10,269 nucleotides of DNA from Candidatus Zhuqueibacterota bacterium 4484_87 (lineage in GTDB: Bacteria; Zhuqueibacterota; Zhuqueibacteria; Thermofontimicrobiales; Thermofontimicrobiaceae), in assembly GCA_002085355.1 (NCBI GenBank), contig NATN01000059.1, forward strand, positions 1-10,269, in the 5' to 3' direction. Shown here in pieces: positions 1-6,518 of the stretch (positions are counted from its first letter, which is position 1; each line of letters opens with the position of its first letter). The notes under the pieces are model-generated. The model was given only the letters and a program-made list of their open reading frames with translations. It did not search any database and was not told the origin of the DNA. Both the position numbers and the translations under genes were made by a program.

Positions 1-753
1 TTTGTCGAAGCGATCGACCTTGTCAGCGGGAACATTATTTCCAGTAAAGGAAAAAAGGAACAGCGTGGCGGCATTAATAAATATTTTTACGATGTATTCC
101 GGCCTTATTATCTGACAGAACAGAGCCACTTTTCAACGCTGACAATAAAATCTATTTCAGTTTTGAATTATTTGATAGAAAATTTTCGTAGCGACCTTTC
201 CATTAGAAACGAAAAAATTGAAATACCCAATTTTCGAGCAGACATTTATGGAGGAAATATTTCAGGACAAATTTCCGTTGACCTTGGTGACGGTTCGCCG
301 CAAAACACGCAATGGATGGTAAAAGCCAATATCGCCCGCCTGAATTCTTCCCTGCTTCTTCAAACCGTACGCGCTGAGGAAGAATCTGCGGAATTAGACA
401 TGACCCTGGAATTGCACGGTAATGGTGTGGATCCGGCAGAATTTCTTGAATTATCCGGATTCCTGTATGTGACTAAAATCGGCGTTAAATTTACCGATAA
501 CATGCTTCAATCATTAGACCCGAGGCAAACGGACAAAAGCATTCAGGACACGCGCCGATTGCTCAAATGGGGATACAAGCCGAAATTAATTTCTGTGGAA
601 ATCAAACACGATAATCTTTACCCGACAATCCATCTCGTGAAAGGAAGTATTTTTGCCAAATTAATACCGTTGAATTTAAGCGGAGGGAAAATTGAGCTGG
701 CGCGCATACCACTGCGAATTCTCTTTTCTTCAATAGAGACATCATCAGAATAA
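1..753 (+). CDS. AsmA/TamB-like envelope protein, C-terminal part (5' end cut by window)
   Basis: The frame is open from base 1 to the TAA at 751-753, giving 250 visible residues. There is no in-frame stop before the TTG at 163, so 163 is very unlikely to be the real start. The fragment has the alternating beta-strand pattern of the AsmA-like C-terminal region: a FRADIYGGNISG segment (about residues 78-89 of the fragment), then a strand-rich stretch with a conserved 'LHGNG...L.G' turn, then a short helical insert around DPRQTDKSIQD and final strands. AsmA-clan proteins (AsmA, TamB, YdbH) are anchored in the inner membrane and span the periplasm; several act in phospholipid transport to the outer membrane or in envelope homeostasis. 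That role is inferred here from family resemblance. The N-terminal membrane anchor would lie upstream of the window. It could equally be a YdbH-like or DUF748-like member; the exact subfamily cannot be decided from this part. Confidence 0.6.
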   Translation, partial: FVEAIDLVSGNIISSKGKKEQRGGINKYFYDVFRPYYLTEQSHFSTLTIKSISVLNYLIENFRSDLSIRNEKIEIPNFRADIYGGNISGQISVDLGDGSPQNTQWMVKANIARLNSSLLLQTVRAEEESAELDMTLELHGNGVDPAEFLELSGFLYVTKIGVKFTDNMLQSLDPRQTDKSIQDTRRLLKWGYKPKLISVEIKHDNLYPTIHLVKGSIFAKLIPLNLSGGKIELARIPLRILFSSIETSSE

Positions 754-807
754 TAACCAAGAAGTTACATTCAAACGCCCTATGCCAGCCCCAAAATGAC
801 TTCAGGC

Positions 808-822
808 ACAGTAAGTTACTGT
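808..822. promoter_or_regulatory. 15-bp palindrome (7-1-7), possible operator or weak terminator
   Basis: ACAGTAA-G-TTACTGT is a perfect inverted repeat with 7-bp arms and a single central base. It lies between the AsmA-like gene and the ECF sigma gene. As DNA it has the symmetry of a dimeric regulator's operator. As RNA it could fold with only 5 paired bases (ACAGT/ACTGT) around an AAGTT loop, followed by a T-rich stretch (TTTTCTTTTT overlapping its end), so it might also act as a weak terminator for the upstream gene. The sequence does not decide between the two. Confidence 0.35.
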
Positions 823-874
823 TTTCTTTTTAATAAAATGGCAAGAAAATTTTTCCTTTTCATCTCAAAAAAGT

Positions 875-899
875 AAACGAACGGCTATTAATTTTCGTC
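875..899 (+). promoter_or_regulatory. candidate ECF-type promoter upstream of the sigma gene
   Basis: AAAC at 875-878 and CGTC at 896-899 are separated by 17 bases. This resembles the AAC-type -35 and CGTC/CGTA-type -10 elements of many ECF sigma factors, which often transcribe their own gene. The start codon at 913 lies 13 bases after the -10 element, so the leader would be very short. No second copy of this pair was seen ahead of the genes at 2347 or 3388. Short motifs like this occur by chance, so confidence is low. Confidence 0.25.
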
Positions 900-912
900 T
901 TAACTGGTAGAA

Positions 913-1491
913 ATGAAAAAAGATCCGGACGCAAAATTAGTCAAAAAAGCAAAGATGGGCGACAGCAAAGCATTTGGTAGGCTGGTTCGACGCTATCAGA
1001 AAAAAGCTCTTTACCTGGCGTATGACATGGTAGGTAATTACACCGACGCACAGGATATAGCGCAGAATGCCTTTTTCCAAGCGTTCAAAAACATCCGATC
1101 GTTTCAGGAAAAATCAACCTTTTCCACTTGGCTGTATCGAATCATCGCGAATGCAGCAATTGATTTCCAGCGCAGCAAGAAACGAAGACAGGCATCTTCG
1201 CTCAACCAACCAGCATACGATGAAGATCAACAGATAGAAGTAATGGATACGCTGCCGGAAACCGGCTATAGCGTTGCAGAAAAAATTGAGCGTGCGGATT
1301 TGAGCAGATTAATCAGGGAATTAGCAGAGCAATTGCCGCCGCAGCAGCGCGCGGCTTTTGTGTTAAAATATTTTCACGAAAAAACCACGGCTGAAATCGC
1401 AGAAATTCTGAGCTGCGATTCCGTGACTGTGCGCGGCCACATTTTGCGCGCGACATTGAAGTTGAGAAAAAAATTGAAGGATGAGAGATGA
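913..1491 (+). CDS. ECF-family RNA polymerase sigma factor (sigma-70 family)
   Basis: This 192-residue protein is of normal ECF length and has only regions 2 and 4. Region 2 covers about residues 9-92, with the core-binding DAQDIAQNAFFQAF segment (45-58) and the -10 recognition stretch STFSTWLYRIIANAAID (68-84). A short basic, then acidic, linker follows (about 87-125). Region 4 covers about 132-189, starting with the typical LAEQLPPQQRAAFVLKYF and containing a helix-turn-helix (EIAEILSCDSVTVRGHI). It would direct RNA polymerase to a regulon probably connected with the envelope. The ATG at 913 lacks a strong Shine-Dalgarno sequence; only GGTAG is near. The stop overlaps the next gene's ATG by four bases (ATGA), so the pair should be translationally coupled, as is usual for sigma/anti-sigma pairs. 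The ECF group cannot be assigned by eye. Confidence 0.95.
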   Translation: MKKDPDAKLVKKAKMGDSKAFGRLVRRYQKKALYLAYDMVGNYTDAQDIAQNAFFQAFKNIRSFQEKSTFSTWLYRIIANAAIDFQRSKKRRQASSLNQPAYDEDQQIEVMDTLPETGYSVAEKIERADLSRLIRELAEQLPPQQRAAFVLKYFHEKTTAEIAEILSCDSVTVRGHILRATLKLRKKLKDER

Positions 1492-2246
1492 AAGAATGTC
1501 CTCAGCAAAATCTCATTGTGGACTATGTTTTCAGAGAATTGGACACCAAGACAAAGACCGAATTTGAGGCTCATTTAAAAAGCTGTCAATCCTGTCAGCA
1601 GCAACTTCGGGAATTCAAAGCAGCGGCTCCTGTTTTTCAAAAAGCCAGGCGTATCCATCACCCTAAAAGACCAGCACAAAATTACTACAAAACGCTGAAG
1701 GAAAATTTCTATCCGTCGATGAGCCTGGCGCAAAGAATTCACGAATGGGCTGCAGATTTCTTTTTAACTCCATCAATAGCCATGCGAGTAGCGCAAGCAG
1801 TCGCGATGCTGGTAGTCGGCGTTTTTTTGGGGCGATTTCTCTTTTTTCAGGAGCCGATTCCTGTAGCAGTGAAGAATGAAACAAGTCCAATACTTGCTGC
1901 CAACGTTTCCGATCAATTCCTGCGGCATTACCTGCAAGAAACGGAAATGATTCTTTTGGATGTCGCCAATACTAATCCGGCTGAAGACCGACAAATATTA
2001 TCATCAGTGAAACAATTGGCAATTTACCGACAGTTGATGCAAAAAACAATTTTATGTCGCGAACATGCGGAAGAACTGAACGATGATGTTCTGGCAAATC
2101 TGATTAATGAAATTGAATTAATTTTACTTGACTTGTGTAACACTGAAGATGAAAACTTGATCGAAACGTTGCAAAATGTAAGAAGGCAAATTAAGGATTC
2201 GCATATTTTACTGGAAATTAACTCTGTCGAAAGCAGAGGTATTTAA
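1488..2246 (+). CDS. Transmembrane anti-sigma factor with zf-HC2 (ZAS) domain
   Basis: The 252-residue protein has an N-terminal zinc-finger anti-sigma domain with the expected ligands C4, H29, C33 and C36 (HLKSCQSC). This domain binds and inhibits the cognate ECF factor in the cytoplasm. One hydrophobic segment at about residues 101-120 follows, so the remaining ~130 residues should be periplasmic. That part is mostly helical and acidic and carries an internal repeat: residues 149-162 and 206-219 share an E-x-E-[ML]-ILLD-x-x-NT core. Two cysteines lie there, C190 and C217. The start at 1488 is fixed by the ATGA overlap with the sigma gene. The role is inferred from the domain and the pairing: it would release the sigma factor on an envelope signal. 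The sensor region matches no domain I can name with certainty. Confidence 0.9.
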   Translation: MKECPQQNLIVDYVFRELDTKTKTEFEAHLKSCQSCQQQLREFKAAAPVFQKARRIHHPKRPAQNYYKTLKENFYPSMSLAQRIHEWAADFFLTPSIAMRVAQAVAMLVVGVFLGRFLFFQEPIPVAVKNETSPILAANVSDQFLRHYLQETEMILLDVANTNPAEDRQILSSVKQLAIYRQLMQKTILCREHAEELNDDVLANLINEIELILLDLCNTEDENLIETLQNVRRQIKDSHILLEINSVESRGI

Positions 2247-2289
2247 GATAGCTGAAAAATCAAATCTATTTTTAATAGCGGGTTTTACT

Positions 2290-2321
2290 TTGACTGAATT
2301 ACAGACTTTATTAAAAATTTG
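2290..2321 (+). promoter_or_regulatory. candidate promoter before the TPR/HEAT gene
   Basis: TTG at 2290-2292 (within TTGACT) is followed after 21 bases by AAAATTTG at 2314-2321. This is one base away from the TAnnTTTG -7 element of Bacteroidota-type housekeeping promoters. A transcript would start about 20 bases before the ATG at 2347. The region is AT-rich and chance matches are easy, so this is tentative. If it is wrong, the gene may simply be read through from the sigma/anti-sigma pair. Confidence 0.25.
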
Positions 2322-2346
2322 TTAATCTAAAGAAGGGTGGCTCAAC

Positions 2347-3108
2347 ATGAAATTCAAATCATCCGTTTTTTTGGCGATGATTTTAGGAGTTTTCTTCTTC
2401 AGCTCACTGAAAGCGCAAGATGGCTTCCAATATTACTATCAAGCCAAAAAATTAATGCACCAGCGGGATTATAAAAAAGCGCTGGAATTATTTGATAAAT
2501 TAAAAAAAGAATTTCCCAATAGCAAATATGAGGATGACGCAGAATTTTGGTCTGCTTATATTTTACAAAAAGAAAATCGCTACGATGAATCATTCCGTCG
2601 CTATGACCGGTTGAAACAGAAATTTCCCAAAAGCCCCTGGGTCGATGACGCTGAAGTACAGCAAATTGGTATCGCCGAGAAATTAGCGAATCGCGGCAAG
2701 AAGAAGTACTTGAATTATTTGGTTGAAAGGGTTCATTCACCGGACAAAACGATAAAATATCAGGCATCCATTAGTCTGGGAAAATTGAATGATCAGCGTG
2801 CACTGCCGGGATTGCGTCAAATCGCCAATAACGGAGACATCGATATGAGCCAAATGGCACGCTCTCTGATAAAAAACATTGAATCAAAACAAGTGAAAAG
2901 ATCTGATTACGGTCAAATAAAAAAAAGGTTGCCGTCTCGCGATGGCAAAAAGTACAAGAAATTTCCCGTTAAACAACCGCAAGAGCGGATAAAAAATCCG
3001 TCTCGAGCGCCCAAGATACAACATCCTCAATCCGGTCGCCATACTCCCCAAAGTAGTGGCTCCGGAAATTCGGGGAAAAAATCTTCGCCGATGAAAGGGA
3101 AAAGCTAA
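2347..3108 (+). CDS. Exported TPR/HEAT-repeat protein with basic C-terminal tail
   Basis: The 253-residue protein begins with a clear Sec signal peptide (K at 2 and 4, hydrophobic core, SLKA at 20-23, cleavage probably after A23). Two TPR-like units follow at about residues 27-105. They repeat the pattern 'F/Y-D-[KR]-L-K-x-[EK]-F-P-x-S-x-x-x-D-D-A-E' (49-66 and 86-103), as in YbgF/BamD-type tol-pal or assembly proteins. Residues 120-175 look like HEAT repeats (IKYQASISLGKLND, ALPGLRQIA). Residues 180-253 are low-complexity, rich in K, R, P, S and Q, and probably disordered. The ATG is preceded by GAAGGGTGG, a good ribosome site. It lies 100 bases after the anti-sigma gene on the same strand, so it may belong to that regulatory unit or its regulon. 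The function is unknown; TPR and HEAT units point to protein binding in the periplasm. Confidence 0.75.
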   Translation: MKFKSSVFLAMILGVFFFSSLKAQDGFQYYYQAKKLMHQRDYKKALELFDKLKKEFPNSKYEDDAEFWSAYILQKENRYDESFRRYDRLKQKFPKSPWVDDAEVQQIGIAEKLANRGKKKYLNYLVERVHSPDKTIKYQASISLGKLNDQRALPGLRQIANNGDIDMSQMARSLIKNIESKQVKRSDYGQIKKRLPSRDGKKYKKFPVKQPQERIKNPSRAPKIQHPQSGRHTPQSSGSGNSGKKSSPMKGKS

Positions 3109-3138
3109 CCATTGAGGACGTTATTTCGCCAACAAAAT

Positions 3139-3160
3139 ATTTGTAGAAGAGATTACAAAT
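3139..3160. repeat. AT-rich inverted repeat, 7-bp arms, 8-base spacer
   Basis: ATTTGTA (3139-3145) and TACAAAT (3154-3160) are exact reverse complements around GAAGAGAT. No T-run follows, so it is not a classic terminator. It could be an operator for the downstream three-gene run or a chance feature in AT-rich DNA. Confidence 0.3.
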
Positions 3161-3177
3161 TGGGTTTAAAAATTCAT

Positions 3178-3209
3178 TTGTCATTCCCCGATTTTATTTT
3201 ATATTTTTG
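3178..3209 (+). promoter_or_regulatory. candidate Bacteroidota-like promoter of the envelope operon
   Basis: TTG at 3178-3180 is followed after 21 bases by TATTTTTG at 3202-3209, an exact match to the TAnnTTTG -7 element. The spacing is within the known range for Bacteroidota-type promoters. A transcript would begin near 3215 and have a leader of about 170 bases before the ATG at 3388. Whether this organism uses that promoter type is unknown. Confidence 0.25.
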
Positions 3210-3374
3210 CTCTGAATTCAAAAAACAACCTTTATCAACAGATTTACAATTATCTCTTTTTCTCTCTTTTCTTTGATTCATTTGGAGATTGCAAGTTTGA
3301 ACAATTTGATTCCATGATAGTTGAATAAAAAAGTGGTTTTGGAGAAATAAATTGCATAAAAATCATTATCAGCC

Positions 3375-3380
3375 AAGGAG
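3375..3380 (+). promoter_or_regulatory. Shine-Dalgarno that fixes the start at 3388
   Basis: AAGGAG lies 7 bases before the ATG at 3388. The frame also has a TTG 12 codons upstream (3352), but that has no comparable ribosome site and would put a charged segment before the signal peptide. The ATG is therefore preferred. Confidence 0.75.
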
Positions 3381-3387
3381 TAAAGCA

Positions 3388-6300
3388 ATGTTGCGTTCTA
3401 TCAAATATATAATGATTATTTTTGTGATTGTACCAGGCGTTTTGTTCGGTCAGTATTTTGGAAAAAATAAAGTACAATACGAATATTTTCACTGGCAATA
3501 TTTGCAAACAGAACACTTCGATGTTTATTTCACCGATGGCGGGAAAAGCATTGCTGAATTTGCCGGTGAAATTGCTGAAGCCAGTTACAGACAGTTGAAG
3601 GAAGATTTTCGCTATGAAATCTCTAAACGTATCACGCTCATTGTCCACAATAGTCATAATGATTTTGAGCAGACAAATGTCGATCTGAATCCGGGAGAGG
3701 AATCGGTTGGCGGTTTCACAGAATTTTTCAAAGATCGCGTCGTCGTTCCTTATGAGGGTGAATGGGAGAAATTTCGTCATGTAATCCATCACGAGCTGAC
3801 ACATGCGGTCATGCTGCAAATGGTTTACGGCGCTGGCGTTCAGTCAATCATTACCGGAATGGCGCGCCTGCAAATTCCGCTCTGGTTAACCGAAGGTCTG
3901 GCAGAATATGAAAGCCGTGGCTGGGACACAGAAAGCGACATGTTCATGCGTGACGCCGCGCTGAATGAATATGTCCCCCCGGTTGATTATCTCTATGGCT
4001 ACATGGCTTACAAAGGCGGCCAATCTGTCTTGTATTATTTGGCGGACAAATACGGGGGGGAGAAAATTGGAGAATTGCTGGGGAAAATAAAAATTACTAA
4101 AAGCATGAGTCGCGGATTGAAACAAAGCATCGGTGTTGACACCAAAGAGTTGACGGAAAAATGGCACCTGTATTTGAAGCGCGAATATTGGCCTGACATC
4201 GCGGATCGAAAAGAACCGGAAGAGATCGGAAAGCGTCTCACAGACCATGAAAAATGGCATAATTTTGTCAACAGCGGGCCTGCGCTGTCTCCCAAAGGCG
4301 ATAAAATTGCTTTTCTGTCTGACAAGTCTGGGTACTTTGATATTTATTTAATGAGCGCCATTGATGGTAAAATTATTTCCAAATTAGTGAGTGGGCAACA
4401 AACGCCCAATTTGGAAGAGCTGCATTGGCTCCGAGCCGGTTTGAGTTGGTCGCCGGATTCCAAATTTGTTGTCTTTGCCGCCAAAGCCGGCGCTCAGGAT
4501 GCGCTACATATTGTAAACGTGAAAAAAAGAAAAATTGTCAAAGAGTTAAAATTTGACCTGGATGGAATTTTTACTCCAAGCTGGTCACCCACAAGCAACG
4601 AAATTGCTTTCATGGGCGTGCAAAATGGCGAGGGAGATATTTACGTTTACAATTTAAAAACAAAAAAACTACGTAAACTTACCCATGATGTTTTCAGTGA
4701 TTTGCAACCAAACTGGTCTCCAGATGGTAAAAAAATCGCCTTTGTCAGCGACCGCGGTGATATGACAAAGATGGATGAAATCCCCCCTGATTTTAAAATA
4801 TTTCGCGAAGATTTTTCTCAAAAAGATATTTACGTGATCGATGTGGCAAGCGGTGAAATCACCCGCATCACCGACACCAGCGGGTTAGAAAGTTCTCCTG
4901 TCTTTTCTCCTGATGGGAAGAAATTAGCCTACACCAGCGATCAATGTGGCATTTCAAACATCTATGTGCATGATATTGAGACTGGTATCAATTATCCGAT
5001 CACCAATGTCGTCACCGGAATTTTTAATTTGAGCTGGCGAGGCGACGAGAAAAAAATTGCCTTCACATCTTTTTACAAAGGTGGGTATGATGTTTACCTG
5101 CTGCGGAATCCGCTCGCGATCAAAGCCGGAGACACGAAACTTAAAGACACAAATTTCATCACCAAGCATCCCATCTCCAGGCGGGGGAAAAAACGTCCAC
5201 TTGTTTGGGATCAAGCCCCACCGGAAAAACCTGAAGTGACTGAACAGAAAAAATATAAGCACTTTGTATTTGATGATAAATTTAAAAACGCCCAAATTAA
5301 ACCGCTGGAACAGGAAAAGCCTATTTTTCTTGATTCGACAGAATATAAATTAAAAACAGGCGACTATAAAGTCCACAACTATCGCGTCAAATTTTCCCCC
5401 GACTTAATTTATGGCAATGCACAATACGATCAATTTTTCGGACTGCAGGGCATGACGCAAATCGCATTGTCTGATGTATTGGGAAACCATCGGCTGAATA
5501 TTTACACAAACCTTTTTTACGATTTGAGAAATTCAAACTATCAAGTTTCCTATTTCTACCTGCCCCACAAAACAGATTTTGGCATTGGCGCTTTTCACTA
5601 TGCCTATTATTTTTACATCTGGGATTACGGCATTGGCTGGGTGCGTGACAGGAATTATGGTGCGAACGTTTATGTTTCGCATCCGTTTTCCAAATTTAAC
5701 CGTCTTGACGGTGCACTCACCTGGATATCTATCGAGCGGGATTATATCAACGTTCCCTGGCTCGCAAACGAAACGAGAAACTTGCTGCTGGCAGATTTAT
5801 CTTACACCAATGATACTGTTCTCTGGGGTTACACAGGCCCCGTCAATGGAAATCGCTACGCTTTTAACGTGCGCTATAGCCCAGCGCTTGGCAACAGCGG
5901 AATTGAGTTCCTGACATTGAAATTGGATTATCGAAAATATTTTAAAATTGGTAAAGATTATAATTTTGTCTTCAGGTTTTCCGGAGGCGCCAGTGGAGGT
6001 AAACAGCCGCAGCAGTTTTTCCTTGGCGGGACTTCTGGTTGGCTGAATTACAAAACAAGCGGTGGACTTCGCGTGCGCAATCTGGAAGATATTTATTTCA
6101 GTACATTTGAGCTTCCCATGCGCGGCGGCTACTACTATGAACGCGTCGGAAATAGATTTTTTCTTAACAACATTGAATTCCGATTTCCGCTGATTCGCTA
6201 TTTTCTCATGGGTTGGCCTCTGGGAATTGGATTTCAGAATATTCGCGGTGCGCTCTTTACCGACATTGGCGGAGCATGGTATGACAACAATTTCCGTGGT

Positions 6301-6480
6301 GCGGATGCCACAGGGAATAGCAGAATTCCAGCGTTAAAGGACATCTTTTTTGGCTATGGCATTGGCGCGCGCATGAACTTGGGCATGTTCGTGCTGCGGT
6401 TTGACGTAGCATGGAATTCGGATTGGGCAAATTATACACACGGGCCTTATTATTACTTTTCAATCGGACCGGAATTTTAG
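3388..6480 (+). CDS. Zinc-peptidase / TolB-like propeller / Omp85-type barrel fusion protein
   Basis: This 1030-residue protein has three modules after a signal peptide (cleavage near VLFG-Q). (1) Residues about 25-290 form a gluzincin-type peptidase (Peptidase_MA-like): HELTH at 135-139 gives two zinc-binding His and the catalytic Glu, and WLTEGLAEYE supplies the third ligand, probably E169. (2) Residues about 295-575 form six PD40/WD40-like blades of the TolB type, each with a '[SN]WSPDGKKIAF'-like strand, at about 301, 355, 400, 444, 507 and 551. (3) After a charged, proline-containing linker (575-670) comes a beta-barrel like the C-terminal domain of BamA/TamA. It has FFLGG, an MRGGYY motif (911-916) resembling the loop-6 RGF/Y motif, and a C-terminal Phe, the usual outer-membrane sorting residue. 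The peptidase and propeller should face the periplasm, although the orientation is inferred. It is first in a run with the GWxTD and SpoIIM genes. The substrate is unknown. Confidence 0.85.
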   Translation: MLRSIKYIMIIFVIVPGVLFGQYFGKNKVQYEYFHWQYLQTEHFDVYFTDGGKSIAEFAGEIAEASYRQLKEDFRYEISKRITLIVHNSHNDFEQTNVDLNPGEESVGGFTEFFKDRVVVPYEGEWEKFRHVIHHELTHAVMLQMVYGAGVQSIITGMARLQIPLWLTEGLAEYESRGWDTESDMFMRDAALNEYVPPVDYLYGYMAYKGGQSVLYYLADKYGGEKIGELLGKIKITKSMSRGLKQSIGVDTKELTEKWHLYLKREYWPDIADRKEPEEIGKRLTDHEKWHNFVNSGPALSPKGDKIAFLSDKSGYFDIYLMSAIDGKIISKLVSGQQTPNLEELHWLRAGLSWSPDSKFVVFAAKAGAQDALHIVNVKKRKIVKELKFDLDGIFTPSWSPTSNEIAFMGVQNGEGDIYVYNLKTKKLRKLTHDVFSDLQPNWSPDGKKIAFVSDRGDMTKMDEIPPDFKIFREDFSQKDIYVIDVASGEITRITDTSGLESSPVFSPDGKKLAYTSDQCGISNIYVHDIETGINYPITNVVTGIFNLSWRGDEKKIAFTSFYKGGYDVYLLRNPLAIKAGDTKLKDTNFITKHPISRRGKKRPLVWDQAPPEKPEVTEQKKYKHFVFDDKFKNAQIKPLEQEKPIFLDSTEYKLKTGDYKVHNYRVKFSPDLIYGNAQYDQFFGLQGMTQIALSDVLGNHRLNIYTNLFYDLRNSNYQVSYFYLPHKTDFGIGAFHYAYYFYIWDYGIGWVRDRNYGANVYVSHPFSKFNRLDGALTWISIERDYINVPWLANETRNLLLADLSYTNDTVLWGYTGPVNGNRYAFNVRYSPALGNSGIEFLTLKLDYRKYFKIGKDYNFVFRFSGGASGGKQPQQFFLGGTSGWLNYKTSGGLRVRNLEDIYFSTFELPMRGGYYYERVGNRFFLNNIEFRFPLIRYFLMGWPLGIGFQNIRGALFTDIGGAWYDNNFRGADATGNSRIPALKDIFFGYGIGARMNLGMFVLRFDVAWNSDWANYTHGPYYYFSIGPEF

Positions 6481-6518
6481 AAATATCAAAAACAAATAAA
6501 ACAAATCAGAGAGCGACT

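Larger units (their letters stand above)
3109..3387. other. AT-rich intergenic region with dyad and promoter candidates
   Basis: No gene was found on either strand in these 279 bases; the open frame running left from 3819 on the minus strand is antisense to the peptidase gene and has no recognisable protein. The region holds the inverted repeat at 3139-3160, a candidate promoter at 3178-3209, a pyrimidine-rich run near 3250-3275, and the ribosome site of the next gene. No GC-rich terminator for the TPR/HEAT gene is visible. Confidence 0.6.

Noticed and set aside
163..753. A 196-residue gene starting at TTG 163
   Set aside because: The frame is open to base 1 and the upstream residues fit the same beta-rich protein, so this is an internal TTG of a truncated gene.
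2919..2926. A8 run in the TPR/HEAT gene as a programmed frameshift or slippage site
   Set aside because: Both shifted frames stop after about 16-23 residues with no recognisable product, and A-runs are common in this AT-rich sequence.
3352..3387. TTG start for the barrel fusion
   Set aside because: ATG 3388 has AAGGAG at the right distance and starts directly with a signal peptide.
3250..3819. 189-codon open frame on the minus strand, antisense to the start of the peptidase gene
   Set aside because: It overlaps the strongly supported signal peptide and peptidase coding region, its protein has no recognisable domain, and it runs into the intergenic promoter region. It is a shadow of the real gene.
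6411..6518. Upstream extension of the GWxTD gene to ATG 6411
   Set aside because: It would overlap the end of the barrel gene and place 36 residues before an obvious signal peptide at 6519.
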